DNA of 64,000 nt from Callipepla californica brunnescens (Eukaryota > Chordata > Aves > Galliformes > Odontophoridae): NCBI GenBank assembly GCA_023055505.1, contig JALIRH010000027.1, forward strand, positions 74,501 to 138,500, given 5' to 3'. Shown here in pieces: positions 1 to 10,104 of the stretch. The translations under genes and the position numbers were made by a program. Each line of letters begins with the position of its first letter. Position 1 is the first letter of the stretch. The notes beneath the pieces were generated by a model. It was not told the DNA's origin and ran no database searches. It was given only the letters and a program-made list of their open reading frames with translations.

Positions 1-31
1 CGCAGGAACGGGAGTTTCATATGCGAAAGTT

Positions 32-43
32 TGCGCATGCGCA
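32..43. promoter_or_regulatory. NRF1-type palindrome, site 1 of the monomer
   Basis: TGCGCATGCGCA is a full match to the NRF1 consensus YGCGCAYGCGCR and a perfect palindrome. It recurs at the same place in every monomer; the last base is A or C depending on the variant (AGTACC, AGTGAGG or CGTGAGG follows). NRF1 binding is blocked by CpG methylation, so use would require an unmethylated array. Occupancy is inference. Confidence 0.6.
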
Positions 44-132
44 GTACCGCTCGGAGGACTGAGAACGATAGAGCTTGGCGGAATCGCTCTGCAGAGCGGT
101 CGGAACGTACGTTCGCCGCTTCCGCGTATACT

Positions 133-144
133 CGGGCATGCGCC
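133..144. promoter_or_regulatory. NRF1-like site 2 of the monomer (variable)
   Basis: In monomer 1 this reads GGGCATGCGCC, an imperfect site. In many other monomers it reads CGCGCATGCGC, a near-consensus NRF1 core, and in monomers 5, 13, 29, 37, 50 and 58 it is broken to CGCGCATGCACT. It is the most variable of the three sites and one of the best markers of monomer type. Confidence 0.45.
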
Positions 145-225
145 GTGCTCTTTTCCGGGTTTCCGCAGTGCCTGCAGTACCGAATTCTCTTCGCCAGGCG
201 GCAGCAGTGAGCGCCGCCGCAGCAG

Positions 226-237
226 TGCGCATGCGCG
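226..237. promoter_or_regulatory. NRF1-type palindrome, site 3 of the monomer
   Basis: TGCGCATGCGCG matches YGCGCAYGCGCR. The base before the core varies between T and C among monomers (both allowed by Y), while the GCGCATGCGC core is retained in every copy. It sits directly upstream of the GC box. Confidence 0.6.
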
Positions 238-242
238 CTTCT

Positions 243-250
243 GGGGCGGG
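243..250. promoter_or_regulatory. GC box (Sp/KLF-type) in the monomer
   Basis: GGGGCGGG is present in every copy, at the start of the nearly invariant half of the unit. Together with the E-box, CCAAT boxes and TATA-like element downstream, it resembles a compact CpG-island promoter. Binding is not shown by sequence alone. Confidence 0.5.
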
Positions 251-261
251 CTCCTGGCGGT

Positions 262-267
262 CACGTG
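262..267. promoter_or_regulatory. E-box CACGTG in the monomer
   Basis: GGTCACGTGCAG contains a canonical CACGTG E-box of the USF/MYC/MITF/CLOCK class. It is found 11 bp upstream of the CCAAT box in all monomers. Confidence 0.5.
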
Positions 268-274
268 CAGAGCT

Positions 275-305
275 GAGCCAATCGGGTGCCGGCGTTTTGC
301 ATTGG
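275..305. promoter_or_regulatory. Paired CCAAT boxes (NF-Y type), direct and inverted
   Basis: GAGCCAATCGG at 275-285 is a near-perfect NF-Y site. A second, inverted box, ATTGG, lies at 301-305. The pair is conserved across monomers, and the direct copy is still readable in the decayed edge monomer (31,508-31,512). Such pairs are typical of TATA-less or weak-TATA CpG-island promoters. Confidence 0.55.
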
Positions 306-310
306 GGCTG

Positions 311-337
311 CCGGGAAGGAAAATGTCCGCTTCCCGG
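311..337. repeat. Hairpin-forming inverted repeat in the monomer
   Basis: CCGGGAAG (311-318) and CTTCCCGG (330-337) are exact inverted copies separated by 11 nt. The element is followed by the palindrome GATCGCGATC (343-352). It is present in all monomers I checked, so one short stem could form every 459 bp in DNA or in a transcript. Confidence 0.7.
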
Positions 338-368
338 ACCGGGATCGCGATCGAGGGCAAAACGGGGG

Positions 369-376
369 AATAAAAG
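369..376 (+). promoter_or_regulatory. TATA-like AATAAAAG (or AATAAA poly(A)-signal look-alike)
   Basis: AATAAAAG follows the CCAAT/GC-box cluster by about 65-125 bp, which fits a TATA-like position and would put initiation near 395-405 of the unit on the plus strand. The same six bases are a canonical AATAAA poly(A) signal, so the element could instead end plus-strand transcripts in each unit. Sequence alone does not decide between these. Confidence 0.35.
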
Positions 377-3300
377 CCGCGGGGTCCTAAAGCGGACGAC
401 CGGGAATGCTGTCGAGCTGGCGGTCCGAAAGCGGGCTGCTCGCCGGCACCTGTGAGAGCCGCAGGAACGGGGGTTTCATATGCGAAAGTTTGCGCATGCG
501 CCGTGAGGCTCGGAGGACTGAGAACGATAGAGCTTGGCGGAGGAGCTGTGCAGAGCGGTCGGAACGTACGTTCGCCGCTTCCGCCTTTACTCGGGCATGC
601 GCTGTGCTCTTTTCCGGGTTTGGGCAGTGCCTGCAGTACCGAATTCTCTTCGCCAGGCGGCAGCAGTGAGCGCCGCCGCCGCAGCGCGCATGCGCGCTTC
701 TGGGGCGGGCTCCTGGCGGTCACGTGCAGAGCTGAGCCAATCGGGTGCCGGCGTTTTGCATTGGGGCTGCCGGGAAGGAAAATGTCCGCTTCCCGGACCG
801 GGATCGCGATCGAGGGCAAAACGGGGGAATAAAAGCCGCGGGGTCCTAAAGCGGACGACCGGGAATACTGTCGAGCTGGCGGTCCGAAAGCGGGCTGCTC
901 GCCGGCACCTGTGAGAGCCGCAGGAACGGGAGTTTCATATGCGAAAGTTTGCGCATGCGCCGTGAGGCTCGGAGGACTGAGAACGATAGAGCTTGGCGGA
1001 GGAGCTGTGCAGAGCGGTCGGAACGTACGTTCGCCGCTTCCGCCTTTACTCGCGCATGCGCTCTGCTCTTTTCCGGGTTTGGGCAGTGCCTGCAGTACCG
1101 AATTCTCTTCGCCAGGCGGCAGCAGTGAGCGCCGCCGCAGCAGCGCGCATGCGCGCTTCTGGGGCGGGCTCCTGGCGGTCACGTGCAGAGCTGAGCCAAT
1201 CGGGTGCCGGCGTTTTGCATTGGGGCTGCCGGGAAGGAAAATGTCCGCTTCCCGGACCGGGATCGCGATCGAGGGCAAAACGGGGGAATAAAAGCCGCGG
1301 GGTCCTAAAGCGGACGACCGGGAATACTGTCGAGCTGGCGGTCCGAAAGCGGGCTGCTCGCCGGCACCTGTGAGAGCCGCAGGAACGGGAGTTTCATATG
1401 CGAAAGTTTGCGCATGCGCAGTACCGCTCGGAGGACTGAGAACGATAGAGCTTGGCGGAATCGCTCTGCAGAGCGGTCGGAACGTACGTTCGCCGCTTCC
1501 GCGTATACTCGGGCATGCGCCGTGCTCTTTTCCGGGTTTCCGCAGTGCCTGCAGTACCGAATTCTCTTCGCCAGGCGGCAGCAGTGAGCGCCGCCGCAGC
1601 AGTGCGCATGCGCGCTTCTGGGGCGGGCTCCTGGCGGTCACGTGCAGAGCTGAGCCAATCGGGTGCCGGCGTTTTGCATTGGGGCTGCCGGGAAGGAAAA
1701 TGTCCGCTTCCCGGACCGGGATCGCGATCGAGGGCAAAACCGGGGAATAAAAGCCGCGGGGTCCTAAAGCGGACGACCGGGAATACTGTCGAGCTGGCGG
1801 TCCGAAAGCGGGCTGCTCGCCGGCACCTGTGAGAGCCGCAGGAACGGGAGTTTCATATGCGAAAGTTTGCGCATGCGCAGTGAGGCTCGGAGGACTGAGA
1901 ACGATAGAGCTTGGCGGAGGAGCTGTGCAGAGCGGTCGGAACGTACGTTCGCCGCTTCCGCGTTTACTCGCGCATGCACTGTGCTCTTTTCCGGGTTTGG
2001 GCAGTGCCTGCAGTACCGAATTCTCTTCGCCAGGCGGCAGCAGTGAGCGCCGCCGCCGCAGCGCGCATGCGCGCTTCTGGGGCGGGCTCCTGGCGGTCAC
2101 GTGCAGAGCTGAGCCAATCGGGTGCCGGCGTTTTGCATTGGGGCTGCCGGGAAGGAAAATGTCCGCTTCCCGGACCGGGATCGCGATCGAGGGCAAAACG
2201 GGGGAATAAAAGCCGCGGGGTCCTAAAGTGGACGACCGGGAATACTGTCGAGCTGGCGGTCCGAAAGCGGGCTGCTCGCCGGCACCTGTGAGAGCCGCAG
2301 GAACGGGAGTTTCATATGCGAAAGTTTGCGCATGCGCAGTGAGGCTCGGAGGACTGAGTACGATAAAGCTTGGCGAAATCGCTGTGCAGAGTGGTCGGAA
2401 CGTACGTTCGCCGCTTCCGCGTTTACTCGCGCATGCGCTGTGCTCTTTTCCGGGTTTGGGCAGTGCCTGCAGTACCGAATTCTCTTCGCCAGGCGGCAGC
2501 AGTGAGCGCCGCCGCAGCAGCGCGCATGCGCGCTTCTGGGGCGGGCTCCTGGCGGTCACGTGCAGAGCTGAGCCAATCGGGTGCCGGCGTTTTGCATTGG
2601 GGCTGCCGGGAAGGAAAATGTCCGCTTCCCGGACCGGGATCGCGATCGAGGGCAAAACGGGGGAATAAAAGCCGCGGGGTCCTAAAGCGGACGACCGGGA
2701 ATGCTGTCGAGCTGGCGGTCCGAAAGCGGGCTGCTCGCCGGCACCTGTGAGAGCCGCAGGAACGGGAGTTTCATATGCGAAAGTTTGCGCATGCGCCGTG
2801 AGGCTCGGAGGACTGAGTACGATAAAGCTTGGCGGAGTCGCTGTGCAGAGCGGTCGGAACGTACGTTCGCCGCTTCCGCCTTTACTCGCGCATGCGCCGT
2901 GCTCTTTTTCCGGGTTTGGGCAGTGCCTGCAGTACCGAATTCTCTTCGCCAGGCGGCAGCAGTGAGCGCCGCCGCAGCAGCGCGCATGCGCGCTTCTGGG
3001 GCGGGCTCCTGGCGGTCACGTGCAGAGCTGAGCCAATCGGGTGCCGGCGTTTTGCATTGGGGCTGCCGGGAAGGAAAATGTCCGCTTCCCGGACCGGGAT
3101 CGCGATCGAGGGCAAAACGGGGGAATAAAAGCCGCGGGGTCCTAAAGCGGACGACCGGGAATACTGTCGAGCTGGCGGTCCGAAAGCGGGCTGCTCGCCG
3201 GCACCTGTGAGAGCCGCAGGAACGGGAGTTTCATATGCGAAAGTTTGCGCATGCGCAGTACCGCTCGGAGGACTGAGAACGATAGAGCTTGGCGGAATCG

Positions 3301-6300
3301 CTCTGCAGAGCGGTCGGAACGTACGTTCGCCGCTTCCGCGTATACTCGGGCATGCGCCGTGCTCTTTTCCGGGTTTCCGCAGTGCCTGCAGTACCGAATT
3401 CTCTTCGCCAGGCGGCAGCAGTGAGCGCCGCCGCAGCAGTGCGCATGCGCGCTTCTGGGGCGGGCTCCTGGCGGTCACGTGCAGAGCTGAGCCAATCGGG
3501 TGCCGGCGTTTTGCATTGGGGCTGCCGGGAAGGAAAATGTCCGCTTCCCGGACCGGGATCGCGATCGAGGGCAAAACCGGGGAATAAAAGCCGCGGGGTC
3601 CTAAAGCGGACGACCGGGAATACTGTCGAGCTGGCGGTCCGAAAGCGGGCTGCTCGCCGGCACCTGTGAGAGCCGCAGGAACGGGAGTTTCATATGCGAA
3701 AGTTTGCGCATGCGCCGTGAGGCTCGGAGGACTGAGAACGATAGAGCTTGGCGGAGGAGCTGTGCAGAGCGGTCGGAACGTACGTTCGCCGCTTCCGCGT
3801 TTACTCGCGCATGCGCTGTGCTCTTTTCCGGGTTTGGGCAGTGCCTGCAGTACCGAATTCTCTTCGCCAGGCGGCAGCAGTGAGCGCCGCCGCAGCAGTG
3901 CGCATGCGCGCTTCTGGGGCGGGCTCCTGGCGGTCACGTGCAGAGCTGAGCCAATCGGGTGCCGGCGTTTTGCATTGGGGCTGCCGGGAAGGAAAATGTC
4001 CGCTTCCCGGACCGGGATCGCGATCGAGGGCAAAACGGGGGAATAAAAGCCGCGGGGTCCTAAAGCGGACGACCGGGAATACTGTCGAGCTGGCGGTCCG
4101 AAAGCGGGCTGCTCGCCGGCACCTGTGAGAGCCGCAGGAACGGGAGTTTCATATGCGAAAGTTTGCGCATGCGCAGTACCGCTCGGAGGACTGAGAACGA
4201 TAGAGCTTGGCGGAATCGCTCTGCAGAGCGGTCGGAACGTACGTTCGCCGCTTCCGCGTATACTCGGGCATGCGCCGTGCTCTTTTCCGGGTTTCCGCAG
4301 TGCCTGCAGTACCGAATTCTCTTCGCCAGGCGGCAGCAGTGAGCGCCGCCGCAGCAGTGCGCATGCGCGCTTCTGGGGCGGGCTCCTGGCGGTCACGTGC
4401 AGAGCTGAGCCAATCGGGTGCCGGCGTTTTGCATTGGGGCTGCCGGGAAGGAAAATGTCCGCTTCCCGGACCGGGATCGCGATCGAGGGCAAAACGGGGG
4501 AATAAAAGCCGCGGGGTCCTAAAGCGGACGACCGGGAATGCTGTCGAGCTGGCGGTCCGAAAGCGGGCTGCTCGCCGGCACCTGTGAGAGCCGCAGGAAC
4601 GGGAGTTTCATATGCGAAAGTTTGCGCATGCGCCGTGAGGCTCGGAGGACTGAGAACGATAGAGCTTGGCGGAGGAGCTGTGCAGAGCGGTCGGAACGTA
4701 CGTTCGCCGCTTCCGCCTTTACTCGGGCATGCGCTGTGCTCTTTTCCGGGTTTGGGCAGTGCCTGCAGTACCGAATTCTCTTCGCCAGGCGGCAGCAGTG
4801 AGCGCCGCCGCCGCAGCGCGCATGCGCGCTTCTGGGGCGGGCTCCTGGCGGTCACGTGCAGAGCTGAGCCAATCGGGTGCCGGCGTTTTGCATTGGGGCT
4901 GCCGGGAAGGAAAATGTCCGCTTCCCGGACCGGGATCGCGATCGAGGGCAAAACGGGGGAATAAAAGCCGCGGGGTCCTAAAGCGGACGACCGGGAATAC
5001 TGTCGAGCTGGCGGTCCGAAAGCGGGCTGCTCGCCGGCACCTGTGAGAGCCGCAGGAACGGGAGTTTCATATGCGAAAGTTTGCGCATGCGCCGTGAGGC
5101 TCGGAGGACTGAGAACGATAGAGCTTGGCGGAGGAGCTGTGCAGAGCGGTCGGAACGTACGTTCGCCGCTTCCGCCTTTACTCGCGCATGCGCTCTGCTC
5201 TTTTCCGGGTTTGGGCAGTGCCTGCAGTACCGAATTCTCTTCGCCAGGCGGCAGCAGTGAGCGCCGCCGCAGCAGCGCGCATGCGCGCTTCTGGGGCGGG
5301 CTCCTGGCGGTCACGTGCAGAGCTGAGCCAATCGGGTGCCGGCGTTTTGCATTGGGGCTGCCGGGAAGGAAAATGTCCGCTTCCCGGACCGGGATCGCGA
5401 TCGAGGGCAAAACCGGGGAATAAAAGCCGCGGGGTCCTAAAGCGGACGACCGGGAATACTGTCGAGCTGGCGGTCCGAAAGCGGGCTGCTCGCCGGCACC
5501 TGTGAGAGCCGCAGGAACGGGAGTTTCATATGCGAAAGTTTGCGCATGCGCAGTGAGGCTCGGAGGACTGAGAACGATAGAGCTTGGCGGAGGAGCTGTG
5601 CAGAGCGGTCGGAACGTACGTTCGCCGCTTCCGCGTTTACTCGCGCATGCACTGTGCTCTTTTCCGGGTTTGGGCAGTGCCTGCAGTACCGAATTCTCTT
5701 CGCCAGGCGGCAGCAGTGAGCGCCGCCGCAGCAGTGCGCATGCGCGCTTCTGGGGCGGGCTCCTGGCGGTCACGTGCAGAGCTGAGCCAATCGGGTGCCG
5801 GCGTTTTGCATTGGGGCTGCCGGGAAGGAAAATGTCCGCTTCCCGGACCGGGATCGCGATCGAGCACAAAACGGGGGAATAAAAGCCGCGGGGTCCTAAA
5901 GCGGACGACCGGGAATACTGTCGAGCTGGCGGTCCGAAAGCGGGCTGCTCGCCGGCACCTGTGAGAGCCGCAGGAACGGGAGTTTCATATGCGAAAGTTT
6001 GCGCATGCGCAGTGAGGCTCGGAGGACTGAGTACGATAAAGCTTGGCGGAGTCGCTGTGCAGAGCGGTCGGAACGTACGTTCGCCGCTTCCGCCTTTACT
6101 CGCGCATGCGCCGTGCTCTTTTTCCGGGTTTGGGCAGTGCCTGCAGTACCGAATTCTCTTCGCCAGGCGGCAGCAGTGAGCGCCGCCGCAGCAGTGCGCA
6201 TGCGCGCTTCTGGGGCGGGCTCCTGGCGGTCACGTGCAGAGCTGAGCCAATCGGGTGCCGGCGTTTTGCATTGGGGCTGCCGGGAAGGAAAATGTCCGCT

Positions 6301-9300
6301 TCCCGGACCGGGATCGCGATCGAGGGCAAAACGGGGGAATAAAAGCCGCGGGGTCCTAAAGCGGACGACCGGGAATGCTGTCGAGCTGGCGGTCCGAAAG
6401 CGGGCTGCTCGCCGGCACCTGTGAGAGCCGCAGGAACGGGAGTTTCATATGCGAAAGTTTGCGCATGCGCCGTGAGGCTCGGAGGACTGAGTACGATAAA
6501 GCTTGGCGGAGTCGCTGTGCAGAGCGGTCGGAACGTACGTTCGCCGCTTCCGCCTTTACTCGCGCATGCGCCGTGCTCTTTTCCGGGTTTCCGCAGTGCC
6601 TGCAGTACCGAATTCTCTTCGCCAGGCGGCAGCAGTGAGCGCCGCCGCAGCAGTGCGCATGCGCGCTTCTGGGGCGGGCTCCTGGCGGTCACGTGCAGAG
6701 CTGAGCCAATCGGGTGCCGGCGTTTTGCATTGGGGCTGCCGGGAAGGAAAATGTCCGCTTCCCGGACCGGGATCGCGATCGAGGGCAAAACGGGGGAATA
6801 AAAGCCGCGGGGTCCTAAAGCGGACGACCGGGAATGCTGTCGAGCTGGCGGTCCGAAAGCGGGCTGCTCGCCGGCACCTGTGAGAGCCGCAGGAACGGGA
6901 GTTTCATATGCGAAAGTTTGCGCATGCGCCGTGAGGCTCGGAGGACTGAGTACGATAAAGCTTGGCGGAGTCGCTGTGCAGAGCGGTCGGAACGTACGTT
7001 CGCCGCTTCCGCCTTTACTCGCGCATGCGCCGTGCTCTTTTTCCGGGTTTGGGCAGTGCCTGCAGTACCGAATTCTCTTCGCCAGGCGGCAGCAGTGAGC
7101 GCCGCCGCAGCAGTGCGCATGCGCGCTTCTGGGGCGGGCTCCTGGCGGTCACGTGCAGAGCTGAGCCAATCGGGTGCCGGCGTTTTGCATTGGGGCTGCC
7201 GGGAAGGAAAATGTCCGCTTCCCGGACCGGGATCGCGATCGAGGGCAAAACGGGGGAATAAAAGCCGCGGGGTCCTAAAGCGGACGACCGGGAATACTGT
7301 CGAGCTGGCGGTCCGAAAGCGGGCTGCTCGCCGGCACCTGTGAGAGCCGCAGGAACGGGAGTTTCATATGCGAAAGTTTGCGCATGCGCAGTACCGCTCG
7401 GAGGACTGAGAACGATAGAGCTTGGCGGAATCGCTCTGCAGAGCGGTCGGAACGTACGTTCGCCGCTTCCGCCTTTACTCGCGCATGCGCCGTGCTCTTT
7501 TCCGGGTTTGGGCAGTGCCTGCAGTACCGAATTCTCTTCGCCAGGCGGCAGCAGTGAGCGCCGCCGCAGCAGTGCGCATGCGCGCTTCTGGGGCGGGCTC
7601 CTGGCGGTCACGTGCAGAGCTGAGCCAATCGGGTGCCGGCGTTTTGCATTGGGGCTGCCGGGAAGGAAAATGTCCGCTTCCCGGACCGGGATCGCGATCG
7701 AGGGCAAAACGGGGGAATAAAAGCCGCGGGGTCCTAAAGCGGACGACCGGGAATACTGTCGAGCTGGCGGTCCGAAAGCGGGCTGCTCGCCGGCACCTGT
7801 GAGAGCCGCAGGAACGGGAGTTTCATATGCGAAAGTTTGCGCATGCGCAGTACCGCTCGGAGGACGGAGAACGATAGAGCTTGGCGGAATCGCTCTGCAG
7901 AGCGGTCGGAACGTACGTTCGCCGCTTCCGCCTTTACTCGCGCATGCGCTGTGCTCTTTTTCCGGGTTTGGGCAGTGCCTGCAGTACCGAATTCTCTTCG
8001 CCAGGCGGCAGCAGTGAGCGCCGCCGCAGCAGCGCGCATGCGCGCTTCTGGGGCGGGCTCCTGGCGGTCACGTGCAGAGCTGAGCCAATCGGGTGCCGGC
8101 GTTTTGCATTGGGGCTGCCGGGAAGGAAAATGTCCGCTTCCCGGACCGGGATCGCGATCGAGGGCAAAACGGGGGAATAAAAGCCGCGGGGTCCTAAAGC
8201 GGACGACCGGGAATACTGTCGAGCTGGCGGTCCGAAAGCGGGCTGCTCGCCGGCACCTGTGAGAGCCGCAGGAACGGGAGTTTCATATGCGAAAGTTTGC
8301 GCATGCGCAGTACCGCTCGGAGGACTGAGAACGATAGAGCTTGGCGGAATCGCTCTGCAGAGCGGTCGGAACGTACGTTCGCCGCTTCCGCGTATACTCG
8401 GGCATGCGCCGTGCTCTTTTCCGGGTTTCCGCAGTGCCTGCAGTACCGAATTCTCTTCGCCAGGCGGCAGCAGTGAGCGCCGCCGCAGCAGTGCGCATGC
8501 GCGCTTCTGGGGCGGGCTCCTGGCGGTCACGTGCAGAGCTGAGCCAATCGGGTGCCGGCGTTTTGCATTGGGGCTGCCGGGAAGGAAAATGTCCGCTTCC
8601 CGGACCGGGATCGCGATCGAGGGCAAAACGGGGGAATAAAAGCCGCGGGGTCCTAAAGCGGACGACCGGGAATGCTGTCGAGCTGGCGGTCCGAAAGCGG
8701 GCTGCTCGCCGGCACCTGTGAGAGCCGCAGGAACGGGAGTTTCATATGCGAAAGTTTGCGCATGCGCCGTGAGGCTCGGAGGACTGAGTACGATAAAGCT
8801 TGGCGGAGTCGCTGTGCAGAGCGGTCGGAACGTACGTTCGCCGCTTCCGCCTTTACTCGCGCATGCGCCGTGCTCTTTTTCCGGGTTTGGGCAGTGCCTG
8901 CAGTACCGAATTCTCTTCGCCAGGCGGCAGCAGTGAGCGCCGCCGCAGCAGTGCGCATGCGCGCTTCTGGGGCGGGCTCCTGGCGGTCACGTGCAGAGCT
9001 GAGCCAATCGGGTGCCGGCGTTTTGCATTGGGGCTGCCGGGAAGGAAAATGTCCGCTTCCCGGACCGGGATCGCGATCGAGGGCAAAACGGGGGAATAAA
9101 AGCCGCGGGGTCCTAAAGCGGACGACCGGGAATACTGTCGAGCTGGCGGTCCGAAAGCGGGCTGCTCGCCGGCACCTGTGAGAGCCGCAGGAACGGGAGT
9201 TTCATATGCGAAAGTTTGCGCATGCGCAGTACCGCTCGGAGGACTGAGAACGATAGAGCTTGGCGGAATCGCTCTGCAGAGCGGTCGGAACGTACGTTCG

Positions 9301-10104
9301 CCGCTTCCGCGTATACTCGGGCATGCGCCGTGCTCTTTTCCGGGTTTCCGCAGTGCCTGCAGTACCGAATTCTCTTCGCCAGGCGGCAGCAGTGAGCGCC
9401 GCCGCAGCAGTGCGCATGCGCGCTTCTGGGGCGGGCTCCTGGCGGTCACGTGCAGAGCTGAGCCAATCGGGTGCCGGCGTTTTGCATTGGGGCTGCCGGG
9501 AAGGAAAATGTCCGCTTCCCGGACCGGGATCGCGATCGAGGGCAAAACGGGGGAATAAAAGCCGCGGGGTCCTAAAGCGGACGACCGGGAATGCTGTCGA
9601 GCTGGCGGTCCGAAAGCGGGCTGCTCGCCGGCACCTGTGAGAGCCGCAGGAACGGGAGTTTCATATGCGAAAGTTTGCGCATGCGCCGTGAGGCTCGGAG
9701 GACTGAGTACGATAAAGCTTGGCGGAGTCGCTGTGCAGAGCGGTCGGAACGTACGTTCGCCGCTTCCGCCTTTACTCGCGCATGCGCCGTGCTCTTTTTC
9801 CGGGTTTGGGCAGTGCCTGCAGTACCGAATTCTCTTCGCCAGGCGGCAGCAGTGAGCGCCGCCGCAGCAGTGCGCATGCGCGCTTCTGGGGCGGGCTCCT
9901 GGCGGTCACGTGCAGAGCTGAGCCAATCGGGTGCCGGCGTTTTGCATTGGGGCTGCCGGGAAGGAAAATGTCCGCTTCCCGGACCGGGATCGCGATCGAG
10001 GGCAAAACGGGGGAATAAAAGCCGCGGGGTCCTAAAGCGGACGACCGGGAATACTGTCGAGCTGGCGGTCCGAAAGCGGGCTGCTCGCCGGCACCTGTGA
10101 GAGC

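Larger units (their letters stand above)
1..459 (+). repeat. Reference satellite monomer (monomer 1)
   Basis: This copy is used to describe the unit; phase and strand are arbitrary. It holds about 57 CpG dinucleotides in 459 bp. Left half (about 20-237): CATATG, three GCATGC-centred palindromes at about 32, 133 and 226, the 12-bp palindrome GAACGTACGTTC (103-114), CTGCAG and GAATTC. Right half (about 238-459): GC box, E-box, direct and inverted CCAAT, an 8-bp hairpin stem, GATCGCGATC, and AATAAAAG. Between monomers, variants cluster at about 16, 43-47, 61-67, 82-90, 125-145, 157-163 and 220-228. The interval from about 229 to 355 is nearly unchanged across all copies. Confidence 0.95.
1..10104. 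repeat. Satellite monomers 1-22: irregular, dimer-rich sub-block
   Basis: These monomers use the same variant types as the rest of the array but not in the 21-mer order. Monomers 1-3 resemble 10-12 and 24-25. The 460-bp variant occurs at monomers 7, 14, 16, 18, 20 and 22, so from 14 to 22 it alternates with 459-bp copies to give 919-bp dimers. This suggests local unequal exchange or duplication in steps of one to a few monomers. Confidence 0.75.

Noticed and set aside
2882..5869. A 995-codon minus-strand frame as a giant repeat protein gene
   Set aside because: Open only because the unit length is a multiple of three. It is broken by single-T variants at arbitrary places, and monomer variants change amino acids freely. 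No start context, intron or poly(A) logic supports it.
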